Source: an uncultured Pelagibacteraceae bacterium
Lineage (GTDB): Bacteria; Pseudomonadota; Alphaproteobacteria; Pelagibacterales; Pelagibacteraceae
Assembly (NCBI GenBank): GCA_902617715.1
Contig: CACMXS010000004.1
Span: forward strand, 1 to 64,000
DNA: 64,000 nt
Direction: 5' to 3'
Part shown: positions 14,521-25,814 of the stretch, piece after piece
How the letters are laid out: every line of letters begins with the position of its first letter
Position numbering within the stretch: position 1 is the first letter of the stretch
Position numbers and translations under genes: made by a program
Notes under the pieces: generated by a model
The model's database searches: none
Told to the model about the DNA's origin: nothing
Seen by the model: only the letters and a program-made list of their open reading frames with translations

Positions 14521-15066
14521 CTATAAAGGCTGAATAACCATTATCATTTGTTTTCCGTCAAACTTTGGTTGAAGCTCTATTTTTCCAATATCCTTCATAT
14601 CTTCCTTAATTTTAGCCATAAGTTCATTTCCAAGATGAGAATGTTGAAGTTCACGGCCTTTGAATCTTATTGTAAATTTTACTTTATCGCCCTTTGCAAT
14701 AAATTTTTTTGCATTTTTAACTTTAAACTCATAATCATGAGTCTCGGTTACTGGTCTCATTTTAATTTCTTTTAAAGCAATTATTTTTTGTTTTTTTTTA
14801 GCAAGATTTGCTTTTTTTTGAGCATCATATTTATATTTTCCCATATCCATAATTTTACATACTGGAGGATTGGCATTTGGGGCTATTTCAATTAAATCAA
14901 GTCCTTCATTTTTAGCTTTATTAATTGCTTCATTGGTATTAAGAATACCCAAATTATTTCCATCACTTCCTATTACCTGAACCTCTGGTGATGAAATTCT
15001 ATTATTTGATTTAGGACCACGGTCCTTAGTTCTTTTTTGAAAGTAATTTTGTTTGAAATCTGCCAC
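14521..15066 (-). CDS. infC: Translation initiation factor IF-3 (GTG start)
   Basis: VIGSDGNNLGILNTNEAINKAKNEGLDLIEIAPNANPPVCKIMDMGKYKY; start codon reads GTG directly after the thrS stop. Confidence 0.95.
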   Translation of the reverse strand: MADFKQNYFQKRTKDRGPKSNNRISSPEVQVIGSDGNNLGILNTNEAINKAKNEGLDLIEIAPNANPPVCKIMDMGKYKYDAQKKANLAKKKQKIIALKEIKMRPVTETHDYEFKVKNAKKFIAKGDKVKFTIRFKGRELQHSHLGNELMAKIKEDMKDIGKIELQPKFDGKQMIMVIQPL

Positions 15067-16983
15067 TTAATTCGAAGATACTTTGTTTAAAGCAGAAAAA
15101 GTTTTTAAAAATAAATCTAATTTCATATTCTCTTGTTTATTAGAATCCAATCTTCTAATAGTTACACTGTTAGTGTCAACTTCTTTTTTACCACAAATCA
15201 GTAAAATTGGTATTTTTGCTAAAGAATGTTCTCTAATTTTATAATTTAAATTATGATTTTTTAAATCAACCATTGAACTCATACCTGCTTCTTTAATTTT
15301 TTTTGAAACTTTTTTTGAATAATCCTCAAAATCTTCTGAGATTGGAATAACAACTGTTTGCAAAGGGGAGATCCAAAAAGGAAATTTACCTGCATAGTTT
15401 TCGATTAAAATTCCAATAAATCTTTCAAGTGATCCGAATAATGCTCTATGCAACATTACCGGAACTTTTTTAACTCCATCTTTGTCCACATAAGTAGCAC
15501 CTAATCTACCAGGTAAATTAAAATCAACTTGCAAAGTTCCGCACTGCCAATCTCTTCCAATTGCATCTCTTAAAACAAATTCAATTTTAGGTCCATAAAA
15601 TGCACCCTCACCTTTATTAATACTATATTCTAATTTAGTTGCTTTAACTGCTTCTAGTAAAGCTGACTCTGCTTTATCCCATACACTGTCATCACCTACT
15701 CTTAGTTCTGGTCTATCAGAATATTTTAGAATGACATTTTCAAAACCTAAATCTTTATAAATTTCTAAAATAAGACTAGTAACTACCAAGCATTCTTCTG
15801 TGATTTGATCTTCAGTACAAAATATATGAGCATCATCTTGTGTAAATGCCCTAACTCTTAGAAGACCATGCAATGCACCAGAAGGTTCATAACGGTGCAC
15901 TTTTCCAAATTCAGACATCTTCAAAGGTAAATCTTTATAACTTTTAAGGCCTTGGTTAAAAACTTCTACACACCCTGGGCAATTCATGGGTTTAATTGCA
16001 AATACTTTCTCATCTGGAGTAGTTGATGTATACATGTTTGCTCCAAATTTTTCCCAATGCCCTGATTTTTCCCATAAAGTCCTATCTAAAACCTCAGGTG
16101 TATTTATTTCTTTATATCCAGCTATATTTTGCTTCATTCTCATATAATCAATTAATTTTTGAAATAGTATCCAACCCTTTTCATGCCAAAAAACTGAACC
16201 TGGACTTTCCTCTCTAAAATGAAAAAGATTCATCTCTTTACCTAATTTTCTATGATCTCTTTTCTCAGCTTCCTCAATTCTTTTTAAATGTTCATCTAAA
16301 TCTTTTTGGGATGCCCAACTTGTACCATAAATTCTTTGAAGCATTTCATTTTTTGAGTCACCTCTCCAGTATGCGCCTGAAACTTTAGTTAATTTGAAAT
16401 ATTTTCCAATTTTACCAGTTGATGTTAAATGAGGACCTCTACATAAATCATGCCAATTTCCATGAAAATAAATTGAAACCTCTTCGCCTTTTGGAATATT
16501 TTCTATCAATTCAGCTTTGTAGATTTCCCCTTTTTTTCTAAAATGATTAATAGCTTTATCTCTGTCCCATACTTCTCTTTTTGTAATTTCGTCCCTATCA
16601 ACAATTTCTCTCATTTTGTTTTCAATTTTATTTAAATCCTCTTCAGTAAAAGGTTCTTTTCTAGCAAAATCATAATAAAAACCATTGTCAATTACTGGTC
16701 CTATTGTAACTTGTGTTCCTGGAAAAAGCTCTTGAACAGCCATCGCTAATATATGAGCTGTATCATGTCTTATAGTATCAAGACCTTCTTCGTTTTTTGC
16801 AGTAAAAATTTTTACTTTACAATCTTTTTCAATTAAAAAATTAAGATCTTTTAACTCATTATCTACACTTATAACCATTGCTTGTTTAGCTAATGATTTA
16901 CTAATTTTTTCAGCAACTTCAAAACCTGAAACTGCTTTAGAAAATTTTAAATTTTTTCCATCTGGTAGTGTTATTGTGGGCAT
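15067..16983 (-). CDS. thrS: Threonyl-tRNA synthetase
   Basis: TGS domain, HDTAHILAMAVQELFPGTQVTIGPVIDNGFYYDF, MNCPGCVEVF, RVRAFTQDDAHIFC. Confidence 0.97.
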   Translation of the reverse strand: MPTITLPDGKNLKFSKAVSGFEVAEKISKSLAKQAMVISVDNELKDLNFLIEKDCKVKIFTAKNEEGLDTIRHDTAHILAMAVQELFPGTQVTIGPVIDNGFYYDFARKEPFTEEDLNKIENKMREIVDRDEITKREVWDRDKAINHFRKKGEIYKAELIENIPKGEEVSIYFHGNWHDLCRGPHLTSTGKIGKYFKLTKVSGAYWRGDSKNEMLQRIYGTSWASQKDLDEHLKRIEEAEKRDHRKLGKEMNLFHFREESPGSVFWHEKGWILFQKLIDYMRMKQNIAGYKEINTPEVLDRTLWEKSGHWEKFGANMYTSTTPDEKVFAIKPMNCPGCVEVFNQGLKSYKDLPLKMSEFGKVHRYEPSGALHGLLRVRAFTQDDAHIFCTEDQITEECLVVTSLILEIYKDLGFENVILKYSDRPELRVGDDSVWDKAESALLEAVKATKLEYSINKGEGAFYGPKIEFVLRDAIGRDWQCGTLQVDFNLPGRLGATYVDKDGVKKVPVMLHRALFGSLERFIGILIENYAGKFPFWISPLQTVVIPISEDFEDYSKKVSKKIKEAGMSSMVDLKNHNLNYKIREHSLAKIPILLICGKKEVDTNSVTIRRLDSNKQENMKLDLFLKTFSALNKVSSN

Positions 16984-18138
16984 TTAATTTAACAATCTTT
17001 TATATTCTGAATAAGTAGAAAAACACATTTTTTCAACATTAAATTTTTTTATTATGTTTTTTCTACCTTCAATCCCAATGGTTTTCAATCTACTTTCATC
17101 CATTGTTAAAGCTCTTATAATTTTTTTACAAAGTGATTTTGGGTCTCCAGCTTCAAACAATAGTCCAGTCATTTCATCAATAATTGTCTCATTGGAACCA
17201 CCTATATTACTTGCAATTATTAATTTTTGCATTGATTGAGCCTCCACAGAAACTCTACCAAAAGCTTCTGGCTCTATAGATGCAGAAATAACTATATCTG
17301 AAATTTTATATGCTAAAGCCATATCTTTACAATGATCTACAAACTTTATTTGTTTAGAAATATTATATTTTTCACATAACTTGACTAATTTTTTTTTATA
17401 CAAATCTCTTCCTTGATCGTCACCTAAAATAACCGCATAAAAAGCTTCATAACCAAGTTCAATATTTACTAAATTTACTGCTTCAATAAATAATTCTTGC
17501 CCCTTCCAAGATGTTAGTCTTCCTGGCATTAAAATAATTTTTTTATTTTCAAAAATCTCCCATTTTTCTAAAAGTTTTTTCTCTTCTACTTCAATGGTTG
17601 TGCTTGGATCAAAATAATCAACATTTATACCCCTGAAAATTACCAAAAGTTTTTTTTTTATATCAATTAATGATGCATAATTTTCTTTAATGTGAGAAAA
17701 TATAAAATTTGAACCTGCTATTATTAGGTCTGATCTAACCATAACTGAATTATAAAATTTTTTCAACTTTCCACTAAAATTATAAGTGCCATGGAAAGTT
17801 GTAACGAACTTTCTACCAGTCAATTTAGATGCTACTAAACAAGACCATGCTGGAGCACGGCTACGAGCGTGGACAATCGATATATTGTAAAATAAGATAA
17901 TGCCAATCAAAATAATTGTATTAAAGAGAATTAATATTGGATTTTTACTATGAACTGGTAACCGAATTAATTTTACTTTTTTTTTGTCTATAAATTTTAT
18001 TAAATCTCCTCCACTTGTTACAATAAATGATTCACAATTATTTTCTGGCAAGTAATGAGCAATATCATAACAACCTGTTTCTGCTCCACCATAACCTAAT
18101 TTGGGAATAACTTGTAAGACTTTAAAATTAGAAGACAT
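16984..18138 (-). CDS. Group 1 (GT4-like) glycosyltransferase
   Basis: LQVIPKLGYGGAETG..., ILMPGRLTSWKGQELFIEA, EPEAFGRVSVEAQSM. Confidence 0.85.
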   Translation of the reverse strand: MSSNFKVLQVIPKLGYGGAETGCYDIAHYLPENNCESFIVTSGGDLIKFIDKKKVKLIRLPVHSKNPILILFNTIILIGIILFYNISIVHARSRAPAWSCLVASKLTGRKFVTTFHGTYNFSGKLKKFYNSVMVRSDLIIAGSNFIFSHIKENYASLIDIKKKLLVIFRGINVDYFDPSTTIEVEEKKLLEKWEIFENKKIILMPGRLTSWKGQELFIEAVNLVNIELGYEAFYAVILGDDQGRDLYKKKLVKLCEKYNISKQIKFVDHCKDMALAYKISDIVISASIEPEAFGRVSVEAQSMQKLIIASNIGGSNETIIDEMTGLLFEAGDPKSLCKKIIRALTMDESRLKTIGIEGRKNIIKKFNVEKMCFSTYSEYKRLLN

Positions 18139-18180
18139 TTGATATGATTATATATTAATCAATATTACTTATAAACTTTT

Positions 18181-18927
18181 ATGAATAATTTTAGTTATTA
18201 CAAAATAACAAAAAATAAAAAAATTAGATATCTTAAAATTTCAAAAAAAAAGGGGACTTATGTTGTTTTTCTTCACGGATTTATGTCAGATCTTGAGGGT
18301 AAAAAACCACGATCATTTCTAAATTTTTCAAAAAAGAATAAACTAGGTTTTTTAGCACTTGAATATTCTGGACATGGTAAATCTTCAGGGAAATTCACAG
18401 ATGGAAATATTTCTAAATGGTCTAAAGAATCATCATTTTTGGTTAAGAAGATTGTTAGGAAAAATGATATTATAATTATTGGTTCTAGTATGGGTGCCTG
18501 GATTGCTCTTAATCTAATTTTAAAATTCAAAAAACAAATTAAAGGATTTATGGGTATTGGTTCTGCTCCAGAATTTTTAGAAAATCTTATGTGGAAGAAG
18601 TTTTCAAATAAAATGAAAAAAGAAATTATTAAAAATGGAATAATAAATTTAAAACACGGAGATTATGAATATCCACTTACACTTCAACTTATGAAAGATG
18701 GGCAAAAAAATAAAATTTTGCACAAAAAAATAAATCATGATTTAAAGGTTGTTATGATACATGGAAGTAAAGATACCTCGGTACCAGTAATATACTCAAA
18801 AAAAGTGTTAAAAATTTTTAAATCTAATAAGAAAAAATTAGTTATAATAAAAGATGGTGATCATAGTCTTTCATCACCCGGATCATTGAAAATTTTAAAA
18901 AAAGAACTTAGTTCAATTATTAACTAA
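18181..18927 (+). CDS. Alpha/beta hydrolase
   Basis: VFLHGFMSDLEGKK, IIGSSMGAWIALNLIL (GxSxG), VVMIHGSKDTSVP, GDHSLSSP. Confidence 0.8.
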   Translation: MNNFSYYKITKNKKIRYLKISKKKGTYVVFLHGFMSDLEGKKPRSFLNFSKKNKLGFLALEYSGHGKSSGKFTDGNISKWSKESSFLVKKIVRKNDIIIIGSSMGAWIALNLILKFKKQIKGFMGIGSAPEFLENLMWKKFSNKMKKEIIKNGIINLKHGDYEYPLTLQLMKDGQKNKILHKKINHDLKVVMIHGSKDTSVPVIYSKKVLKIFKSNKKKLVIIKDGDHSLSSPGSLKILKKELSSIIN

Positions 18928-21900
18928 CTTCTTTTATTTTTGGATTTAATGTAATTGGATTATCAAGTTTATTAATCATTTCTTTCGGACAAACTTGAAT
19001 GAAATTTTGAATTTCCTCCTCAAAATTATCTATAATCTTTTTAGATAATTGTGAGTTAGTTTCTTTTGAATGTTCTAAAACTAATTTTTTTAAAAAGTTC
19101 TTCCAATAATCAGTCTCAACATCTTGCCAAACAACAGAATCTAAATTTACTTTTTTTTCAAATTCTTTGGAAATGTCGTATATAAATGCCATCCCTCCAG
19201 TCATACCAGCTGCAAAATTATCTCCAACTGCTCCAAGGATTACAGCAGTTCCTCCAGTCATATATTCACAACCATTAGAATCACATCCCTCAACAACTGT
19301 TATAGCACCAGAATTTCTTACTGCAAATCTATCACCTGCTTGTCCAGCAGCAAAAAGTTTTCCAGATGTAGCTCCGTAAAGAACTGTATTGCCAATAATT
19401 GTATTTTCATTAGATATTAAATTACTTTCATCTGATAATTTAATAACAATTGTTGCTCCTGATAAACCTTTACCAACATAATCATTTGCGTCCCCTTTTA
19501 AATTTAATTTTAATCCCTTAGATGCAAAAGCTCCAAAAGATTGTCCTGCGGAACCTTTAAAATTTAAAGTTAGAAAGTTAACATCCAATTTTTCATAACC
19601 ATACTTTGTATAAAGATTGTGAGAAATTCTCGTACCAACTGCTCTATTTGTGTTCTTAATAAGAAATTCTTTTTCAATTTTTTCAGAATTATCCAATGAT
19701 TTTTTTATCTCAGGCCAAATTTCTTGGTCTAACGTTTTTGGAACTTCATTAATTTCTTGTGACTCACAATACCTTTTGTTGTTGCCTGGGTCTGCTTGAA
19801 CAAATAAAGGATTTAAATCTAAATCATCTAAATTAGGTGAACCTTTATTTACTTGCATTAATAGATCTGTTCTTCCAATAATATCGTTTAATGATTTGAA
19901 ACCCAGTTCAGCTAAAATTTCTCTCACCTCAGATGCAATAAAAGTAAATAAATTTACAACTTTATCTGGTGTGCCAGTGAATTTTTCTCTTAATTTTTCA
20001 TCCTGTGTGCAAACACCAACTGGGCAGGTATTTGAATGGCATTGTCTTACCATAATACATCCCATTGCAACTAAAGCTGTTGTGGCAACCCCGAATTCTT
20101 CAGCTCCCATCATAGCAGCAATAACCACATCCCTACCGGTTTTAATTCCACCATCTGTTCTTAAAGTAACTTTATGTCTTAAATTGTTTAGAGTAAGAAC
20201 TTGATTGGCCTCTGTTAAGCCCATTTCCCAAGGTATACCAACATACTTTACACTTGTTTGTGGAGTAGCTCCAGTTCCACCATTATGTCCTGAGATTAAA
20301 ATTATGTCTGCTTTAGCTTTTGCTACACCTGCAGCAATCGTTCCTACACCTGATGAAGCAACCAATTTTACTCCAATTCTAGCTTTTGGATTTATTTGCT
20401 TTAGGTCATAAATTAATTGAGCCAGATCCTCGATTGAATAAATGTCATGATGTGGTGGAGGAGAAATTAAGGTAACTCCAGGAGTCGAATGTCTTAATCG
20501 AGCTATTTCATCTGTAACTTTAAATCCAGGTAATTGTCCACCTTCACCAGGCTTTGCTCCTTGGGCAATCTTTATTTCTATTTCATTACAATTATTTAGA
20601 TAATTTACTGTCACTCCAAACCTTGCTGAAGCAATCTGTTTTACTCTTGAATTAGCACTATCTCCATCATTCATAACTTTGAATCTTTTTTCATCTTCAC
20701 CACCTTCACCACTACAAGATGCTCCTTTGATCCTATTCATACCTATAGCTAGAGTTTCGTGTGCTTCCTTAGATAATGCCCCGTGAGACATACTTCCACT
20801 ACCAAATCTTTTTAGAATTTTTTCTATAGGTTCGACTTCTGATAGTTCTATTGGTGGGCCCAATTTTTTTTTTCTAAAATTTATTAAATCTCTTAAATTT
20901 ATAGGTGGCAAATTATAAATACCTTCTGCATATTTCTTGTAAGCATCATAAGAGTTTGAGCCTACTGCGCTCTGTAACAAATGTATAAGCTTGCCTTGAT
21001 ATTGATGTGTTTCTCCATTTTTTCTATATCTATAAATACCACCAATAGGTAATACCGTTTCCGTACTTTCAAATGCTTCTTTATGAATTTCTCTTATTTT
21101 CTTCTCAATACCAGTCAAGCCAATTCCTGATATTTTTGAGGTCACGCCTGGAAAATAATCATCAACAATTGTTCTACTGAGGCCAACTGTTTCAAAATTA
21201 CATCCACCTCTGTAAGAACTTAAAACTGAAATTCCCATTTTAGACATTATTTTTAAAAGCCCAGCATTTACACATTTGATATACCTTTGGACACATTCAT
21301 CAAAACTAAATTGACCAAAGAGTTTTTTTGAATGTCTTTGATATAAGCTATCTAAAGCCAGATATGGATTAACTGTAGTAGCACCAACCCCTATTAATGT
21401 TGCAAATGAATGGGTATCTAACGCTTCTCCAGACTGAACATTGATTGAAACGTAACCTCTCAATTTTTTTTTAATCAAAAAAGTATTAATAGCACCCACA
21501 CATAATAACATAGGTATAGGTAGTTTTTTTGAAGAAAGATCTTTATCACTAAGAATAATCTGTGTAATACCTTGTCTTACAGCAATTTCTGCTTCTTTTT
21601 GAATTCTTTTAATAGCCTCAGCCAAATTCTCATCTTCGTCAAATGTGCAATCTATATTTATTGAATCTTTACCAAAAAAATTAATAAATTTATTAAATTG
21701 TGAATTAGATAAAATTGGACTGTTTAGCACATAAATATTTTCTTTTGTTAAGGTATCAAAATCTAAGATATTTCCCAAATTTCCAAATCTTGTTTTTAAA
21801 CTCATTACTTTATTTTCTCTCAATGAGTCTATTGGGGGATTGGTAACTTGACTAAAATTTTGTCTGAAAAAATGATATAATGGTCTGTACCTATCAGATA

Positions 21901-23425
21901 AAACAGCTAAAGGTGTATCATCTCCCATTGATCCAGTCGCTTCTTTTGCGTCCTCAGCCATAGGGTGCAAGATAAGCTCTAGATCCTCTAGACTAATTCC
22001 AAAAGTATATTGTCTTCTTCTTAAATTCTCACCATCAAAATTATTTTGCTCCTTGGAAATAGGTAATTTTTCATCTAAATCAATAATTTGAGAATTAAAA
22101 TGCTTAAACTCCTTCGCTAGATAATCTTTTATCTGATTATTTGGAAAAATTTTTCCTTTTTCAATCCTTACTCCAATAATTTCACCAGGGCCCAATCTAC
22201 CTTTAGATAAAATTTTTTTTTCATTTAATTCTATCATTCCAGTCTCAGATCCTGCAAAAAGCATTTTATCTTTAGTAATAGCATATCTGAGAGGTCTAAG
22301 CCCGTTTCTATCATTAGCAGCAATAACCCATTCATTATCTGTAGCTGCAATAGCGGCAGGTCCATCCCATGGCTCCATTGTGCTATTTAAAAAATTAAAT
22401 AGTTGTTGATGATTTTTTGGGAGTGTTTTGTTTTTTTTTGACCAAGCATCTGGAATCAACATTAATTTAGCTAAAGGTGCAGGCTGACCTGATTTATTTA
22501 GAAGCTCAAATACATTATCCAATGCAGCAGAGTCTGAAACACCTTTTTGAATAACAGGTTTTAAATTTTCTATATTATCAAAAAGTGGACTTCTCATTTC
22601 TTGCTCATGAACTCGCATCCAATTTTTATTTCCTTTGTAGGTGTTAATTTCACCATTATGGGCAATTGCTCTAAAAGGTTGGGCCAAACTCCAACTAGGA
22701 GCTGTATTGGTCGAAAATCTTTGATGAAATATTGCGTATCGAGAAATAAACCTTTTGTCTCTTAAATCCAAATAAAAGTCTGATATTGCCTCAGCTAAAT
22801 ACAGCCCTTTATAAATAATTGATTTTGAGCTGATTGAACAAATGTAAAAATTATTTAATGACAACTCAAAAGCTTTATTTTCAATTTTTTTTCTTGTTTC
22901 GTAAATTTTTCTCTCTAAATTTTTATCTATTAAATTTGGGTCATTAGGTTTAAATAATACCTGGATAATCTCTGGCATTGTTTGAAACGCTTTTTCTCCT
23001 AAAATTTTAGGATTTACAGGAACTTGTCTCCAACCATAAATACTGAAATTATTTTTTGTTAATTCACTTTCTACAATAGTTTTACAACTCTCTTGAGAGG
23101 AATAATCGTTTCTAGGTAAAAAAATCATACCTACACAAATTTCTGAATTATCATAGTCATGACCTGTTACTTCAATTTTTTCTATAAAAAAATCTTTTGG
23201 GATTTCAACATGTATGCCTGCACCATCACCTGTTTTTCCATCTGCATCAACTGCTCCTCTGTGCCAAACTGCTTTTAATGCCTCAATACCATACTCAACA
23301 ATTTTTCGAGATTTTTTTCCTTCAGTAGAGGCAATTACACCTACTCCACAAGCATCATGCTCCATGTCTTTAGAATAAACATTATTTTCAGTCAAAAGTT
23401 TCAAATTTTTTTTATAATTATTCAT
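18920..23425 (-). CDS. gltB: Glutamate synthase large subunit
   Basis: 1501 aa; DACGVGVIAS amidotransferase N-terminus, SGSMSHGALSKEAHETLAIGMN, CHSNTCPVGVCTQ. Confidence 0.97.
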   Translation of the reverse strand: MNNYKKNLKLLTENNVYSKDMEHDACGVGVIASTEGKKSRKIVEYGIEALKAVWHRGAVDADGKTGDGAGIHVEIPKDFFIEKIEVTGHDYDNSEICVGMIFLPRNDYSSQESCKTIVESELTKNNFSIYGWRQVPVNPKILGEKAFQTMPEIIQVLFKPNDPNLIDKNLERKIYETRKKIENKAFELSLNNFYICSISSKSIIYKGLYLAEAISDFYLDLRDKRFISRYAIFHQRFSTNTAPSWSLAQPFRAIAHNGEINTYKGNKNWMRVHEQEMRSPLFDNIENLKPVIQKGVSDSAALDNVFELLNKSGQPAPLAKLMLIPDAWSKKNKTLPKNHQQLFNFLNSTMEPWDGPAAIAATDNEWVIAANDRNGLRPLRYAITKDKMLFAGSETGMIELNEKKILSKGRLGPGEIIGVRIEKGKIFPNNQIKDYLAKEFKHFNSQIIDLDEKLPISKEQNNFDGENLRRRQYTFGISLEDLELILHPMAEDAKEATGSMGDDTPLAVLSDRYRPLYHFFRQNFSQVTNPPIDSLRENKVMSLKTRFGNLGNILDFDTLTKENIYVLNSPILSNSQFNKFINFFGKDSINIDCTFDEDENLAEAIKRIQKEAEIAVRQGITQIILSDKDLSSKKLPIPMLLCVGAINTFLIKKKLRGYVSINVQSGEALDTHSFATLIGVGATTVNPYLALDSLYQRHSKKLFGQFSFDECVQRYIKCVNAGLLKIMSKMGISVLSSYRGGCNFETVGLSRTIVDDYFPGVTSKISGIGLTGIEKKIREIHKEAFESTETVLPIGGIYRYRKNGETHQYQGKLIHLLQSAVGSNSYDAYKKYAEGIYNLPPINLRDLINFRKKKLGPPIELSEVEPIEKILKRFGSGSMSHGALSKEAHETLAIGMNRIKGASCSGEGGEDEKRFKVMNDGDSANSRVKQIASARFGVTVNYLNNCNEIEIKIAQGAKPGEGGQLPGFKVTDEIARLRHSTPGVTLISPPPHHDIYSIEDLAQLIYDLKQINPKARIGVKLVASSGVGTIAAGVAKAKADIILISGHNGGTGATPQTSVKYVGIPWEMGLTEANQVLTLNNLRHKVTLRTDGGIKTGRDVVIAAMMGAEEFGVATTALVAMGCIMVRQCHSNTCPVGVCTQDEKLREKFTGTPDKVVNLFTFIASEVREILAELGFKSLNDIIGRTDLLMQVNKGSPNLDDLDLNPLFVQADPGNNKRYCESQEINEVPKTLDQEIWPEIKKSLDNSEKIEKEFLIKNTNRAVGTRISHNLYTKYGYEKLDVNFLTLNFKGSAGQSFGAFASKGLKLNLKGDANDYVGKGLSGATIVIKLSDESNLISNENTIIGNTVLYGATSGKLFAAGQAGDRFAVRNSGAITVVEGCDSNGCEYMTGGTAVILGAVGDNFAAGMTGGMAFIYDISKEFEKKVNLDSVVWQDVETDYWKNFLKKLVLEHSKETNSQLSKKIIDNFEEEIQNFIQVCPKEMINKLDNPITLNPKIKEVS

Positions 23426-24864
23426 TAGGCTACTTTTGTTTTTCTTTGCTCGTTTCTTTCTAAGTAAGTTTTTATGGCCTCGGCTGCGTCTCTACCATCC
23501 TTTATAGCCCAAACAACCAATGATGCACCTCTAACTATATCTCCAGCAGCAAATACACCCTTTAAATTAGTTTCCATAGTATCAAAATTAGTTTTTAAAG
23601 TTCCCCATTTTGTTACTTGTAATTCTTTTGAATCAAATAAATGTGGTAGATCCTCAGGATCGAAACCAAGAGCCTTGATAACCATATCAGTTTTTATTTC
23701 AAATTCAGAACCTTCCTTTACCTGAGGTCTTCGCCTACCTGTATCATCAGGTTCACCTAATTGGATTTGATTTACAATTAATTTTTCTATTTTATTTGTG
23801 CCTATGAATTCTTTTGGGCTTGATAACCAAACGAATTCTACACCTTCTTCTTCAGCATTTGCAACTTCTCTTGCAGAACCTGGCATATTTTCTTTATCTC
23901 TTCTATAGAGACATTTAACTGATTTGGCTTTTTGTCTTACCGAAGTTCTAACACAATCCATTGCAGTATCTCCACCACCAATAACAACAACATCTTTTCC
24001 TTCAGCATTCAAAATTCCTTTGTCAAATAATTCTACTTTATCTCCTAATCCTTTTTTATTTGAAGCTGTTAAAAATTCCATTGCTGGAAAAATATTTTCT
24101 AAATCATTTCCTGGTAAGTTAATTTCTCTTGGTTTGTATACTCCGGTTGCAATCAAAATTGCATCATGCTTTTTTCTTAATTGTTCTAAATTAGCATCTT
24201 TACCAACTTCAAAGTTTTGTACAAATTCAATGCCTCCATCTTTTAGAAGTTTAGTTCGTCTTTCGACCACATATTTCTCTAGTTTAAAATTTGGAATACC
24301 ATAAATTAATAATCCTCCAGCACGATCATATCGATCATAAACCGTTATTTTATATCCATTCTTTCTTAGTTGTTCAGCTGCTGCTAAACCTGCTGGACCT
24401 GCTCCAATAATACCAACGCTTTGTTCCTTTTCATATTTAATCTCGATCGGTTTAACCCAGCCTTTTTCCCAAGCATTATCAGTTATATATTTTTCCATTG
24501 ATCCAATGGTTACTGTCCCATGCCCTGACTGTTCAATAACACAATTTCCTTCACAAAGACGATCTTGTGGGCATATTCTTCCACAGACTTCGGGCATATT
24601 ATTTGTACTTTGAGATAACTCGTAGGCTTCTTGTAATCTTCCCTCTGCTGTTAATTTTAGCCAATCAGGAATATTATTGCTAAGAGGACAGTGAACTTGG
24701 CAAAATGGAACCCCACATTGTGAACATCTGCTTGACTGTTCTTCTGCCTTTTGTTTAATAAAATCATCATAAATTTCATTAAAATCTTCTCTTCTATTAG
24801 CCACATCTCTTTTAGGTGGAGTTTGTTGACCTATTTTTACAAATTTTAGCATTTTATCAGTCAT
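23425..24864 (-). CDS. gltD: Glutamate synthase small subunit
   Basis: CSQCGVPFCQVHCPLSNNIPDWLKL, VGIIGAGPAGLAAAEQLRKNGYKITVYDR. Confidence 0.95.
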   Translation of the reverse strand: MTDKMLKFVKIGQQTPPKRDVANRREDFNEIYDDFIKQKAEEQSSRCSQCGVPFCQVHCPLSNNIPDWLKLTAEGRLQEAYELSQSTNNMPEVCGRICPQDRLCEGNCVIEQSGHGTVTIGSMEKYITDNAWEKGWVKPIEIKYEKEQSVGIIGAGPAGLAAAEQLRKNGYKITVYDRYDRAGGLLIYGIPNFKLEKYVVERRTKLLKDGGIEFVQNFEVGKDANLEQLRKKHDAILIATGVYKPREINLPGNDLENIFPAMEFLTASNKKGLGDKVELFDKGILNAEGKDVVVIGGGDTAMDCVRTSVRQKAKSVKCLYRRDKENMPGSAREVANAEEEGVEFVWLSSPKEFIGTNKIEKLIVNQIQLGEPDDTGRRRPQVKEGSEFEIKTDMVIKALGFDPEDLPHLFDSKELQVTKWGTLKTNFDTMETNLKGVFAAGDIVRGASLVVWAIKDGRDAAEAIKTYLERNEQRKTKVA

Positions 24865-25046
24865 AATTTTTTAGAATCGGGTTAAATTATACATTGTTTT
24901 TTATAGTAAAAGAAATATTTAGGTCAGTATATATGACCTATATTTAATTAAAATGGGCTTAAAATAAAGATATTTTAATTTTTGCATACCTAATATGATT
25001 AAATCGAATTGTTTTAAAAGGATATTTTTTAAGTTACGAAACACAT

Positions 25047-25814
25047 ATGTTTCAAGATTTTATAGAAATTCTTATTTTATCTGCAATTCAAGGAATATCA
25101 GAATTTTTACCAATAAGTTCTTCAGCTCACTTAATTATAGTTTCTAGCCTATACGATCTAAAAACAAGTTCACTATTAATAGACATAAGCTTACATTTGG
25201 GATCTTTGTTTGCAATAATTTTTTTTTTTAGAAAAGATTTATTTGATCTCAAAAATAATCAAAAATTATTAAAGCTAATCATAATTGGTTCAACGCCACT
25301 CATAGTTTTTGGATACATACTATATTCAACTGAATTAATTCATCTTTTGAGAAACATTGAAGTTATAGCTTGGACAACATTATTATTTGGAATTATTTTA
25401 TATTTTGCTGATCAAAGAAAAATTGATCAAAATATTTCATCAAACCTCAATGTTAGATCTATTATAATTATTGGATTGTTTCAAATTCTTGCATTAATAC
25501 CTGGTGTCAGCAGAGCAGGTATTACTATGACAGCTGCAAGATTTTTAAAGTTTAATAGAGTAGACTCTGGTAAAATTTCATTTTTACTTTCTATCCCTGC
25601 ACTGGCTGGAGCAAGTTTTCTTGGATTAAAAGATATAAACAATGAATCTTTAGAAATAAATATTTTAGTAATCATCGCTGTAGTTTTGTCTTTTCTATTT
25701 TCTTATATGACGGTAAAATTTTTTTTGAATTATATAAATAGATTTTCTTTAAATATTTTTGTAATCTATAGATTAATAATTGCTATTATTTTGTTAATGA
25801 TAATTTATTTATAA
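25047..25814 (+). CDS. uppP: Undecaprenyl-diphosphatase
   Basis: ILSAIQGISEFLPISSSAHLI and LALIPGVSRAGITMTAARFL BacA/UppP signature motifs. Confidence 0.95.
   Translation: MFQDFIEILILSAIQGISEFLPISSSAHLIIVSSLYDLKTSSLLIDISLHLGSLFAIIFFFRKDLFDLKNNQKLLKLIIIGSTPLIVFGYILYSTELIHLLRNIEVIAWTTLLFGIILYFADQRKIDQNISSNLNVRSIIIIGLFQILALIPGVSRAGITMTAARFLKFNRVDSGKISFLLSIPALAGASFLGLKDINNESLEINILVIIAVVLSFLFSYMTVKFFLNYINRFSLNIFVIYRLIIAIILLMIIYL

Noticed and set aside
19167-20411. Several + strand ORFs antisense to gltB (70, 102 and 68 aa)
   Set aside because: Shadow ORFs opposite a highly conserved coding sequence; no independent start signals or domains.
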